Assembly (NCBI GenBank): GCA_021014325.1
Contig: CM037472.1
Location: 24,351,063-24,415,062 of the forward strand
Direction: 5' to 3'
Length of the DNA stretch: 64,000 bases
Source of the DNA: Plazaster borealis
Lineage: Eukaryota > Echinodermata > Asteroidea > Forcipulatida > Labidiasteridae
This document shows, piece after piece, positions 11,701 through 22,410 of the stretch. The translations under genes and the position numbers were made by a program. The notes below the pieces were generated by a model, which saw only the letters and a list, made by a program, of their open reading frames with translations, was not told the origin of the DNA and did no database searches. Positions within the stretch are counted from its first letter, which is position 1. Every line of letters starts with the position of its first letter.

Positions 11701-12137
11701 CTATAATAACTAGATATTTAAGCCCCCCCCCCCTCCGAAGTCCGAAGTAGAAGGCCCTGATGATATCAGGTTAGAGCATTAAGGCAGCAGTTATATATCC
11801 AAAAGAGTATTAACACCAGAGAGGGATTAATGAGGGATTTTCCCATATACGCTGTTTGACCAGCTTTAGGCTGAATCTAGGAATTGCTTTTCTGCAGTTA
11901 CATGATTTGCAAAATTAATGGAATTTTTAAGAAAAAAGATTTTAACTTAAATGAAATTGCAAAATCAAGTGCTTAATAGTTTGCAAATGAAATGGCTATG
12001 TGTTTTTTTGCAAAACAAATTTTTCCAGAACTTTTGAAAAAGAATTCCGAAAGAATACGACCAAACTGCAAAAACGTCCACAAACACAGAGACAGAGAGA
12101 GCAAAATCAAGTCTGATATGATCTCAGTGCCACCAAC

Positions 12138-12383
12138 CTCCTTTGAAACTTTGAAGACAGCTTCCCAAAGAAGGACATGGAGTTCCTATTCCTCTCCATA
12201 CTGTCCTGCATGCCTGGCGACGCGTTGGGCCCGTTGAACATCGGATGCCTCCTCACCTGACCCCCGTGGAAGGTGTTTCGGTTGACGGCACCTCGGGGGA
12301 ACCGTATGTGGCCACCGGTACCCGTATTGGTGCCACCGACAGCTGGTGATGGGAGGAAGGGTAGTCTATTGCCTGGTGCCGTG
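12138..12383 (-). CDS. MARK: MARK/PAR-1 spacer exon with RNTFHGGQ motif
   Basis: This 246-nt exon enters and leaves in phase 2. It encodes the late spacer. NRNTFHGGQVRRH matches the conserved (R/S)xTFHxGQ block that in mammalian MARK2/3 and PAR-1 is the atypical-PKC site controlling membrane release and 14-3-3 binding. MSFFGKLSSKFQR corresponds to the basic F-S-K-L-T-S-K block shortly before KA1. In between is a Gly/Thr/Asn-rich piece (VGGTNTGTGGHIRFPRG). The donor is GTTGGT, a usable but weak GT site. Loss of the aPKC-type threonine was not seen. Confidence 0.93.
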
Positions 12384-13984
12384 CTGACAACAAAAACATG
12401 ATTGAACAAAATGGTCAACTGAAAATAATTCCCTAGGAAACAATATTCCATTTTAAGTATTGCAATTGTTGCCGTTATGGACGTCACTTCACAAAAATAG
12501 TCAGTGGGCCAAATTGTAAACAGGTGTTCAGCAAAAACTGGCAAGCAAACCATGCAATCTATAGGCAAGCAAAGCTGCTCTGCACATTTAATACTGGACC
12601 CAGAATCCATGTTTCTAAGTCCACAGAGCATCCAGTGGCCATAGGTGAAGAACTCCCAACATTTTTGTTCAGTGGTTTATGTCTTATGCCACAACGGTCT
12701 TTCTCCATCAGTCTTTTAAACCGACAAAGAAATGGAACAATGATTCAAACATAATCAGCTCACCATGCAATTTGGCAAAAACTAAAGGCTAAGAGGTATG
12801 GCAAAGAAGGGGGAAAGGGGGAAAGAGCAGAGTTGAGGGTAGTGGGCTGGGAGAAGGCTGGAGGAGTCAGGACATTTAGGAAAGTCGTAGAGGAAATATC
12901 ATGTGTCTCGTCCTATACATTGATCATCAAGATGCTAGACTTGTTATCTATTCTACAGAAATGGTTTATGCACAGGCACGATCTCTTCATACATTGGCCA
13001 TGGAACTCTCCCACATATTTGAACGTTGGGATCTGTTGGACTGTGCAACTTTAAAATGTACGTGGGAACCTCAAGGTTTCCAACTACGCATGAGACTTGC
13101 ACGATTTATTGTGGCCGGTGTCGTCATGCGCACCATCAGCTACTGACTCAACATATCATGCAAAGCTAATGGCGGGATCATACTCGACGGTCATGCACAT
13201 CAAAATCAAACTCAACACTGATTCCAGGCATGCAACTGAAATTTGTCAAACAGAGGAAAAGTGCCAGTCACAGCAAGACATTGTACTGCGGTTTTTCCAC
13301 AATTTTCAGTGGCACAGCTAAGAAACCAAAAACAAGGAAATCAGCTGACCAGCTGAAAAGTTGCATGCCTGTAATTCTTGAAGAACAACTCCAACCAGTT
13401 GAAATGTTCTCGACTTCTGCCAATGTCCCCCCACAGCAGCCTCCATTTAAAACATCGCCATTGAGTTTGCTTTGGCATCCATGTGTAGCATGAACCCACC
13501 CTTAACGCTAACAGGCAACAAACTGTAACTATCTATAGATACTATTACTGTTTGTTAGAGCAAAAGCAATAGCCACAAAAGGTCACACACAGAGAAGCGT
13601 CGGGGGAAAAAAGGTAGCTCTTTTACTCTCAAATTATCAAGACTTTCTTTCAATTAACAATACACCTTTTTGTTTTCCTTTTTTTTTTAGCTTCAAAATA
13701 ACAGCCCATTTGGAGGACTTTATTTTGAAGTTAGCTATTCAAATGTATTACAACCAGTGATCAAATATTTTAAAATAGGCCGACACACAGGTACTTTCCT
13801 TCTTTATTACTTAATAATATTCTTCTGAAGGGGCGGGGGAGATATAATTCACAGCGTATATTCAAAATAGTTGCACATGAAGCTAGATTAGCCGGACGAG
13901 ATAGTTTTTTTTACCAACTCTCTGCATAAAGAAGCTCAGTTTAATAACAACTTCTTGGCCCCCCCGCCCTGGACACGGATTTAC
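12384..13984 (-). other. Intron without recognised features
   Basis: No exon, SINE or foldback was recognised here. The open frames in this interval are short, lack similarity to anything I know and have no splice context in common with the kinase. Confidence 0.6.
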
Positions 13985-14098
13985 CTTGGTCTGTCTGAAG
14001 GGTCTTCTAGTGGGGGTAGGCCAGACCCTTTGTTTGGATGGCCCGAGGTGGACGCTGATTTCTGGTGCCTAGGTCTTGCGGTCGGTGCGGGAAGGTCC
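13985..14098 (-). CDS. MARK: MARK/PAR-1 spacer exon
   Basis: This 114-nt open exon lies between an ATAGCAG acceptor and a GTAAAT donor. It begins with the single base that completes the AG left by the exon at 16,050 (Arg) and ends in phase 2, matching 12,383. It encodes a Pro/Ser/Lys-rich linker, DLPAPTARPRHQKSASTSG then HPNKGSGLPPLEDPSDRP, typical of the disordered MARK spacer. Its length is a multiple of three, so it too could be skipped in frame. Family assignment rests on phase, strand and position, because sequence here is not conserved. Confidence 0.82.
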
Positions 14099-16049
14099 CT
14101 GCTATATGGTGTGCAATCAACAATTGACTTGTTCAGAAAACATATAAAATGACTGCATAACTAAGTGCACCACAAAGTATCCAGTTCTTTGTAGTGCTTT
14201 CAAATAATGTGAAGAAGTGCCCCATCTGTTTCTCTCTCTCTCATCCCTAGGGTGTGATTTGGAGAGGTACCTGGTGAGAGGCAGAGCGAGTCATAAAGTG
14301 TGAATACCTGACACTAACACCAGAGGTTCTTATTCCAGAAAACAGGCCCGGATTTCAAGGAAAGCCCCCAAAAACAGAAGGGCTCCAAAAAGAACCAGTT
14401 GTTTCAGGAAACACTGCATGGTGTTTGGACTGATAACTGATTACCCATTTCTAGCAGGCAAACACTATTTGCTTAAAAGTGGTCACGATAGTGTGATGCA
14501 CAACAATCAGGGTGAGTGTTAATTAAGTGTCCACTACATTCTGATTCTTCTTCCGGAATATCAAGTGAAATACAATCTGCAAGGTGAGCAGACATGTACA
14601 GATGAATGTTAGCAGAACCAACGAGTACATGTCCATGCATGTCCGCAATTTTTTGCCAGCGTATTCACATTTCCAGGATAGAACAGTATAAATAGATGTC
14701 TGCAGGGTATTCTGTACAGTGCAGGAGTATAATCCAGATGGATATCTGCAGAATAATCACTACAGTACACGTAGATATCTGCAGAATAATCACTACAGTA
14801 CACATGGATATACTGCAGAATAAACACTACAGTACACATGGATATCTGCAGAATAATCACTATAGTACACATGGATATATCTGCAGAATAATCACTATAG
14901 TACACATGGATACATCTGCAGAATAGTCACTGTAGTACACAAGGATATCTGCAGAATAATCACTATAGTACGCATGGATATCTGCAGAATAATCACTATA
15001 GTACAAATGATATCTGCAGAATAATCACTATAGTACACATGGATATGTGCAGAATAATCACTGTAGTACAAATGGATATCTGCAGAATAATCACTGTAGT
15101 ACAAATGGATATCTGCAGAATAATCACTATAGTACAAACGGATATCTGCAGAATAATCACTATAGTCCACAGATATCTGCAGAATAATCACTATAGTCCA
15201 TGGACAGCTGCAGAAAAATCACTGTAGTACACATTAATACTTGCAGAAGTTAAGAGTGGGAATGTCAGCGGAACAAATTTTATGTATTGGAGAAGACGCA
15301 GAATTGCAAAGAGAATTCAACCTAGTGACATTATCTGCTCTGTGCATGACCTATTGGGGCGCAGGTGCAAACAGAATGACGGGGAGGGAATACTACCAGA
15401 AGTCAAATAATTGCGCATAAAGTTCTGGCAAAGAATTTCTTGTAAAAAAAAGAAAACATAACTACCACAAACAGCAACGAAATAATAATTTTCAGCAATT
15501 TCTCTGAAACTACAGATCTGAAGCTAGGCAAAAATGCTACATCGGACCCACCGTTTCTCAGGGATTTTTTAAAATCTTATTGTATACTCTCACCCATGTA
15601 GTAAGATTTACAGAGATGAACAGGCATTTTGAATTATTGTAAAGTGTCAAAATCATAAAACATAAGTCTACTGTGGTCTTGACAGCACTACTCACGGAGC
15701 CACATTTTAGTTTGTTGATGGGTGAGAGTTTCAGCCGTGCAATGAAATTTCTTTTTTGTTTCTTGTTTAGAGGTAATTAATTAACATTTTCAGCTTCCAG
15801 TTTCTTGAGAGGAACATTTAAAACAAGGAAAATAAAGGGCAACATTCATAAAAGAAATACTGAAAAAATCCCTCAGAAAGTGTGGTTTGGACACAGCATT
15901 TTTTGCCTTTCAAAACAAGTCTGTTGAAGTGTTTCTTTTGGCACCATCTGCACAACATCTTGTGCTTGATTTCTACAACCAATGGACCTGGTTGGACTCG
16001 GCTTTGTTAGAGTGTTAATCCAATCATGCATGCTGAGTTGATTACTTAC
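14099..16049 (-). other. Intron with 33-bp minisatellite
   Basis: Apart from the 33-bp array at 14,737-15,248 this intron holds no recognised exon or transposon. The flanks are ordinary AT-rich sequence. Confidence 0.65.
14737..15248 (+). repeat. 33-bp minisatellite (GATATCTGCAGAATAATCAC)
   Basis: About 15 units of roughly 33 bp share GATATCTGCAGAATAATCAC and then TATAGTACACATG or a variant. A more degraded unit precedes it near 14,698. Because the period is a multiple of three, the minus strand stays open over long stretches as YSDYSADI-type peptide repeats; this is a by-product of the period and not evidence of a gene. Confidence 0.95.
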
Positions 16050-16162
16050 CTAGTGATGTTATATCGTTCGCTTTGCCCGTTGGTTCTACTTCCTCCCGTG
16101 GCGTCCCTGTCTCCATACACGTATGTATTCCTCCTGGTCATACCTGAGTTACTAGGTATGTG
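16050..16162 (-). CDS. MARK: MARK/PAR-1 spacer exon with RRNTYVYGDR motif
   Basis: This exon runs from a CCACAG acceptor to a GTAAGT donor; it is 113 nt, phase 0 in and phase 2 out. It encodes HIPSNSGMTRRNTYVYGDRD and then a Gly/Asn/Arg-rich piece ending SERYNITR. The block M-x-R-(R/K)-N-T-Y-V is a recognisable conserved island in the spacer of vertebrate MARKs. A tRNA-derived SINE ends about 28 nt from the acceptor, so the branch point must lie in a very short unique linker or in the SINE itself. Confidence 0.92.
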
Positions 16163-16673
16163 CTGTGGATCGAAAAAGAAAGTACAGAGATCAGGCTAGC
16201 TCAGTGGTGTCTATCCCTGCCTTTCACCTCTGTGGACCCACGGTTCGAATCCCACCTCAGACCTAAGCCTTGATTGTGTTTACAGTCTTTACCTGATTGA
16301 GTGGGTTTTCCCCATTTGGGGTTTTTCTCCCAGCATCTAAAACTGCACATTTCTTCTCGTTTCCCATTCATCCTGTTATTGGTGCTTATTGTGCTGTTGG
16401 ATGTGTAATCAAATAAATAAAGTAATGACAGAAATCTTCACTTTAAAGGTCCTATAAAGTGGTATTTTTTCACATTACAATTCATGTGCTTAATGTATGG
16501 TTTGAGATTAATAAATAATAATGCTTACTATTTGTATGAGTTTTTTAATGAGTTATTACCCTTTACTTTATCCCTAAAAATTTGTACTATCTATCGATTA
16601 CGATATCGCCTGGTGGTGCGCTTCCGTGACATAGGACGACGCACCGAATGAAAATGCACACTCTCTGACTCAC
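16163..16673 (-). other. Short intron largely occupied by a SINE
   Basis: Of about 511 bp, roughly 235 are a tRNA-derived SINE (16,191-16,425). The remaining sequence is AT-rich with no coding signal. Confidence 0.75.
16191..16425 (+). mobile_element. tRNA-derived SINE (GCTAGCTCAGTGG head)
   Basis: The head has the A-box-like GGCTAGCTCAGTGGT and the B box GGTTCGAATCCCACC. The body reads GTGGGTTTTCCCCATTTGGG and TTTTTCTCCCAGCATCTAAA, and the tail ends in an A-rich AATAAATAAAG run. It belongs to a different family from the tRNA-Leu/Ser-like SINE at 10,752. It lies antisense to the kinase gene in the intron. Confidence 0.83.
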
Positions 16674-16872
16674 CTTTGGCGTAGCTGATTTCTGTTTCCG
16701 TGACGACCCCTCCTGATTATTGGGAGTCCCTAGCGTGGGCGTGGTCATCCCTCCCGTCTTACCCGTTGATCCTTTGCTGTTTCCGATGGCGCCAGCACTG
16801 GCCCGACCCTGCCGTGTCATGACGATGTTCTCCTTCAAGCCGTTGTCAATGTTGTGACGCTTGTAGGAGGAG
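16674..16872 (-). CDS. MARK: MARK/PAR-1 spacer exon (KENIVMTRQGR)
   Basis: It encodes a Ser/Gly/Thr-rich spacer beginning SSYKRHNIDNGLKENIVMTR, followed by GSTGKTGGMTTPTLGTPN and ending QKSATPK at a GTGAGT donor in phase 0, which joins HIPSNSG of the next exon. Two acceptors are possible: CCAG above 16,872 (phase 2, preferred because it fits the candidate exon at 22,351) or TACAAG above 16,859 (phase 0). Neither fits the phase-1 end of the exons at 24,154 and 23,639, so an exon is missing between them in this reading. Confidence 0.85.
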
Positions 16873-17814
16873 CTGGTTACATGGGAACCTGTGTTTTGAG
16901 TGTTGAGGAGACTAAACAGAGTCAGAAACCTCGGCTCTATGTTACAACCAGGACAGACTTACACACACACACACATTGCGGTTTGGCTCGTCCAGAACAC
17001 ACACAAGACCTGCTCAGGAACAGAGACCATAATCTGAAGATTGAATACCAAGTCCGCAAGTTAAAGGGCTGGTCCAAATTACACCCAAGTGATTATACTC
17101 CCCTGCAATGGCCAACTGCAGAATGCATGAGAGTAACCTTGCATGATGTCACAACTTCAAACAGCGCCCTCACTGAGGTCAACGGAAGACCAAACATTGG
17201 CCGGGGAATTGCGCATGACATGTAACGCATGTGCATGTTTGACTTCAACGCCAACGGCCAACGCAACGGGTAGACCTGATCTGATCGCTAATTATAGATG
17301 AGCATCATCATGCATGAAAGAGGCCATCAAATACACCACACCTTTTTGAATGACAGGTTATCCTACCAGAATAGCCAAATGGTATTGGCTCCAACTCCTA
17401 CCAACTGAACTTTCATTTTCCTGATTGGATTGATACTCGAGTAGTGAATTACACTAAAAGGAATAATTTTCCTAAACGAAATGCTGTCACCTGTCGAGAA
17501 CATTGGGTTCATATTTCTCTTCGCTTAAAGAAATAACAATTCTGGAAACAACAAATCATACGCGACACTTCAATGAAACACTCTTGACTTTTTATGCTAT
17601 GCTTCTTGAAATCTAGATGGTTTTTAGATGCACTCGTCCTGAAATCATTGATATAACATCCCAATAACTCTGTGCCAATTCAGGCAACCAACGACTCCGT
17701 GTTCCTACAAATAATGGGAGAAGATTGTTGTTTGATATCCCTTAAGGGTGCGCTACTCAGGTACAGGGCAGGACTTGAAACCCTGCATGGTGAAGATACA
17801 ATCAAGGTTGGTTA

Positions 17815-18223
17815 GCAGAAACACCATGTAATAAATCTTTTTATGAAGTGTGGTGGTTCTGAGAAGAACCGGTGGTTTAACAACTCAACAGTTCGATCAG
17901 GGTGCTTTGACCGTCTTCAGAAGAAGATGACAATCAGAATGAAAAGTTGTTAAACAAGACAAGTTGTTAAACCACTTGGCCCAATTTCATAGAGCTGCTA
18001 AAGCACAATTACCTAAGCACAACAAAATTATGCTTACCAGAAAAAGGTTACCAGATAAAATACCATCTCACATGTAACATCTGTGACTGGTGTCCTGCTT
18101 ATTGTTGCTTAACAGAAATTGTTTAAGCAATATTTTCTGCTTAAGCAGCTCTATGAAAGTGGGTTCTCGTTCTTCTCAAAACCACCACACCTCATAGCGA
18201 GATTTATTACATGGTGTCTCTGC
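17815..18223. mobile_element. MITE with about 54-bp inverted ends, host of a second MITE
   Basis: The left end has GAAACACCATGTAATAAATC then GTGTGGTGGTTCTGAGAAG. The right end has the inverse, TTCTTCTCAAAACCACCACA and GATTTATTACATGGTGTCTC. The long imperfect inverted repeats define the element. Inside the left part is a sequence whose minus strand reads TCTGAAGACGGTCAAAGCAC and CCTGATCGAAC, related to motifs near 45,610 and 53,950. A member of the GGGCCCAATTTCAT family is inserted at 17,977-18,164. Confidence 0.8.
17977..18164. repeat. Foldback of the GGGCCCAATTTCAT family, nested copy
   Basis: The left arm is GGCCCAATTTCATAGAGCTG and the right arm TTAAGCAGCTCTATGAAAGT. The interior has ATGCTTACCAGAAAAAGG and CATCTGTGACTGGTGTCC. 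It lies wholly inside the MITE at 17,815-18,223, so it inserted later. Confidence 0.88.
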
Positions 18224-19179
18224 AAACCTCACTTGAAAGGTAGAGGGCTATAAAGAAAAAAAACATGCCAACTACTCGAGTCTCAACTCCGCAACTTCAT
18301 GTCAGAAGAATACAGTAAATCATTCTCCAAACTGAAGACTGGAACTAGAGGGACCACCATCAGGAATACATGAGAAACATCTCCATAGTACAACAAGGCC
18401 AACATAACGACAGATTGGTATCGGAAAGAACTCATATTGGGGGGGGGGGAGGAGATAAAACAGAAATTTCACTCAAACGTAAATTTTTCTTTTTTCACTA
18501 TTATTACAGAAGAAGAAAAAAGGTGACATTAAAATGATTTTTGAAAGTAATACACTATGATATGTGACCACACACAATGGTAGTTGTTAGTTGACAGTCA
18601 AGATCTTCATGAAATTTGATGGATACCCCGACAAACTATCAAGAATTTCTTCTACTTTTTTTCATCAATTTCAACACCACCCTAAAATGGTATCTACATG
18701 GTGATAAATAGAGCAGCATTTCAGAGGTGCTTTTTTTACTTCTTCCAACCAAACGCAGTTTGGATTTCTAATAATATGAGCCTTGAAAATAGCGATGCTT
18801 CATTGGGCAATTTTCTTTGGTTTGCAATCAGCATCAGCAACTCCGCACAAATAGAAGGAGGTTTTCCACACAAATGGTTAGCCTATCGTCAGATATGCAC
18901 ACAATGTTATCAATTTGCTAACTGAGGCAGCACGATGTATCTGCATGAGCATGAGGCGTCTTATATTTCCTCTTATTGGCAAAAAGAAGAAGAAGCAAGG
19001 AGCAATGAAGACTTTCCCCACACATGAATTATTTTACTAAAATCTACATCAGCAGATGTTGTCACCTCACAGGGCAAGATAAGCCTGTGAACATTTTGAA
19101 GGACCCAGTGCACACCCAAGAGAGCAAATGGAACTGAATTAAACGTCAGCAACAACTACTTGGAGTATGTCTGCCAATG

Positions 19180-19759
19180 CAGCTTTGAATACAGTGAGTA
19201 TAGACCCTTCTCACTGACAGCTTTGAATACAGTGAGTATAGACCTTTCTCACTTTGAATACAGTGAGTATAGACCCTTCCCACTGACAGCTTTGAATACA
19301 GTGAGTATAGACCCTTCCCACTGACAGCTTTGAATACAGTGAGTATAGACCCTTCTCACTTTGAATACAGTGAGTATAGACCCTTCTCAATGACAGCTTT
19401 GAATACAGTGAGTATAGACCCTTCTCAATGACAGCTTTGAATACAGTGAGTATAGACCCTTCTCAATGACAGCTTTGAATACAGTGAGTATAGACCCTTC
19501 TCAATGACAGCTTTGAATACAGTGAGTATAGACCCTTCTCACTGACAGCTTTGAATACAGTGAGTATAGACCCTTCTCAATGACAGCTTTGAATACAGTG
19601 AGTATAGACCCTTCTCACTGACAGCTTTGAATACAGTGAGTATAGATCCTTCTCAATGACAGCTTTGAATACAGTGAGTATAGACCCTTCTCACTGACAG
19701 CTTTGAATACAGTGAGTATAGATCCTTCTCAATGACAGCTTTGAATACAGTGAGTCTAG
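19180..19759 (+). repeat. 38-bp minisatellite (TTTGAATACAGTGAGTATAG)
   Basis: About 15 units share TTTGAATACAGTGAGTATAG followed by ACCCTTCTCACTGACAGC. Units come in an ACTGACAGC and an AATGACAGC form, and a shorter form of about 29 bp lacks GACAGC (for example near 19,252). The last unit ends in GTGAGTCTAGG. Confidence 0.95.
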
Positions 19760-21280
19760 GATTGCTTTATAAGAGTGTACAATGCTTGGCTATTTTTATA
19801 AATACCCCCCAAAAAATTGAATTGATAAATTATTCTCTAGAGAGCCATTGAATAACATTAAACTGTGATTATTGCAAAGTGGAATAAAGGCATTATGAGC
19901 ATCTCATTGTTCGGATTAGATAGCTTGAACTTTAATCTAGCAAAGAAGGGATGCAGATAGAAGTCAAACCAGGTTACCCATCTTCAGTCAATCCTCTTTC
20001 TGAACACAGAACAAACATTTTCAAATCGCATAAAGATTTCTTTAATGCATTACACAACATCACTCACAAGACACATACGCATAACAAACGCACGCACACC
20101 CACACGTGTCTGTCGACCCCCGTAAATCAAGGACTTCTCTTCGTTCTCAAATGGTGTCAACTTAGTTCTGTTTTAGCGACGTCCCAATTGGTTTTGTACA
20201 CGAAAGCGAAAGGGAGGACGTCCTCGCTCTGTCAAACACACGGATCCATTTTCTTAAAGTCCTCAATTTCAACGGGTAGACACCCCCAAACACAGAAAGT
20301 CAGAAAAAATATCATCTGCAAAATTAAACGATCTTCATGGAGAAAAAACAGCAGATACCCACAACCAAGATGACATGCACAAGATTATTATTTGTTTAAA
20401 TGGATCAGTCCAACAAAAAACAAACAAAGAAGAAAAGAAAAAAATATTTAGAAGATCAAGCAATATTCACGTTAACACAGATTCAGTCACCATAAGTAAT
20501 GAACAAGTAGAGAATTGTTTTAGTCACAAGCATTTCAAAAAGATTAATGCAAATCAGGATATATGAATAATTCATATCTGGGGGGGGGCAAGGAAGGGAG
20601 TAGTATCCCTCTGGATAAGTTGTGGGTTAGCAGTAATAGCATTGCAGACTATCAGAAAGCAAACTCAGCTTGTAACTCATTTATATTGAAAATTACAAAA
20701 TAAAAGAGGTTTGGTTGCAAAGCACTTTAACACAGCTTCCAGTTTTGTTCAAGGAAATTCTAGCTGAGCTTTGCTACTTGTTAAGATCTTACAAAAGGCC
20801 GTAAGCGACTGCAACTGCCAAGCTACTGTCAACGCAGTATTTTGACCAGACGAAAAACATCGCTGATGTTTTTTAAAAATCTACACGCTACATGATTAGC
20901 TGCTCGCAGTATTCTGACCAGAAGAAAACACCCAGGTTTTTTTTATCTACACACTACATTATCATTTGGCTTGCTTATTCTGAGGTTATGCAAAGATGAG
21001 AACAGGGAAGAATTGGGACAAAGTCTTGAAATCATTTGGCTGCATTTATGGGGGGTGGGGTTGTGTAAAAAGGGAGCACTGAATACTCATCTGATGTGAA
21101 CTCAACGACAAAGTGACAAATATTTCAAGACAAAAAATAATTTAAAAACTTGGACCATGTTACCTGAAATTAAAAACAACAAGTGTTTCTTTGACGACAA
21201 AAACTAAACAAAACATAAAAACAAAAATGGCCTCCCATCTTTATTTGATTTTTTTTCATGTCTCCCTTTATGTTTTCCAG

Positions 21281-21672
21281 GGAGAAGTTCCCACTACTTC
21301 CAAGGAGAACTGCCCAATACTTCCAGGAAGAACTTCCCAATACTTCCAGGGAGAACTTCCCAATGCTTCCAGAAAGAACTTCCCACTACTTCCAGAAAGA
21401 ACTTCCCAATACTTCTAGAAAGAACTTCCCAATACTTCCAGGGAGAACTTCCCAATGCTTCCAGAAAGAACTTCCCACTACTTCCAGAAAGAACTTCCCA
21501 ATACTTCTAGAAAGAACTTCCCAATACTTCTAGGGAGAACTTCCCAATGCTTCTATGAAGAACTTCCCAATACTTCCAGGGAGAACTTCCAAATACTTCC
21601 AGGGAGAACTTCCCAATACTTCCAGGGAGAACTTCCCAATACTTCCAGGGAGAACTTCCCAATACTACCAGG
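21281..21672 (+). repeat. 24-bp minisatellite, open in all three forward frames
   Basis: About 16 units are built on GAGAACTTCCCAATACTTCC plus AGGG or a close variant. The unit is eight codons and lacks stop codons in any forward frame, so the three frames read NFPILPGR, TSQYFQGE and LPNTSREN repeats. The open frames end soon after the array and carry no domain. It is treated as a minisatellite in an intron. Confidence 0.93.
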
Positions 21673-22350
21673 GGAACCCCACTTCAGGAACCAACACAGA
21701 TGTATTCTACTTTCCCTTCAAATGCATAAATAGTTCTCATCTCTGCGTGAACAAAAGGTCAAAGGGCACATGGTCAAAAGAAATTCTCTGTAGAAAAGTA
21801 CAGAAATCAGAGAAGCTGCTACTGCTGAGGTCTAGGGCATGGTACATGTATTGAGGAACAACAGGTGATCAGACACAAGATAGCCACAATTACCTCGTTT
21901 TCGGATGACTTTAATTGTCGACACAGCAAGTTAACATGGAAAAGACAGAAACGAGTTAAGGTGAAACAAGGTGTACCAAAGGTCATTAGGTCAAGAGGTC
22001 ATCGTCATGGAAACAATAACACCCGCGGACAAGTTTCAGAGGAACTCAAACTGAACACAGGGGTGCACGGGGAAGCTACGTTAGTGTGTCATGCTGAACA
22101 GTTAACACAAATGTTCAATCGTGAGGGTTTCCCCCCCTTTTTTTTGGAAGAATTTGTTTTTCGATTGGTGGAGATCTGGTCAAGTCTTAAATAACTGGGT
22201 TTATTGTTTCCTTAACAATGGTGTTGAGAAGGAGAAGACAATAGTGGGTGTGGTTAGAAGGGACTCTCGGTAAGTTGAGGGATCAGTCTGTCTCTAAGTT
22301 TGGATCATTGGCTGGAGATGGGAGGGGGGGGGCCAATATCTGTGACTCAC

Positions 22351-22410
22351 TACGGTGACATCGGGGATAACATGACATAGGATGGTGATTTCAGTCTATT
22401 GTTTCTTCTA
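22351..22410 (-). CDS. Possible MARK/PAR-1 spacer exon (60 nt)
   Basis: This open segment is bounded by a TTCACAG acceptor above 22,410 and a strong GTGAGT donor below 22,351. It reads RRNNRLKSPSYVMLSPMSP, enters and leaves in phase 2, and its TA end plus the C at 16,872 makes Tyr before SSYKRHN. The Ser/Pro/basic composition fits a MARK spacer. Support is limited to splice sites, phase and composition. It still needs an upstream exon that converts phase 1 to phase 2. Confidence 0.42.

Larger units (their letters stand above)
9697..12137 (-). other. Intron with SINE and dispersed 330-bp element
   Basis: This intron holds a full-length tRNA-derived SINE (10,752-11,159) and a 330-bp repeat (11,368-11,700) that recurs at 40,054-40,386. 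A C-rich tract follows at 11,725-11,735. I see no further exon. Confidence 0.7.
16873..22350 (-). other. Intron with nested MITE and two minisatellites
   Basis: Contents are the nested MITE pair (17,815-18,223), the 38-bp array (19,180-19,759) and the 24-bp array (21,281-21,672). G-runs occur at 18,439-18,447, 20,581-20,588 and 22,325-22,332. I found no exon I could support. A (CA)-rich start lies at 16,961-16,975. Confidence 0.6.

Noticed and set aside
14609..15227. Tyrosine/aspartate repeat protein on the minus strand and the plus-strand counterpart
   Set aside because: They are translations of the 33-bp minisatellite, whose period is a multiple of three.
16854..17225. 123-codon plus-strand open frame starting MTLVGGAGYMGT
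   Set aside because: It starts antisense over a MARK exon border, has no recognisable domain and contains a CA-repeat-derived THTHTH stretch.
14737..19759. CRISPR array
   Set aside because: Units are directly adjacent or nearly so, without unique spacers, and the genome is eukaryotic.
20100..20250. Minus-strand open piece after a TTGACAG acceptor-like site
   Set aside because: It has no similarity to the MARK spacer and the wrong phase with its neighbours.
21191..21854. Overlapping repeat proteins in three forward frames
   Set aside because: They are translations of the 24-bp minisatellite; the flanks carry no domain.
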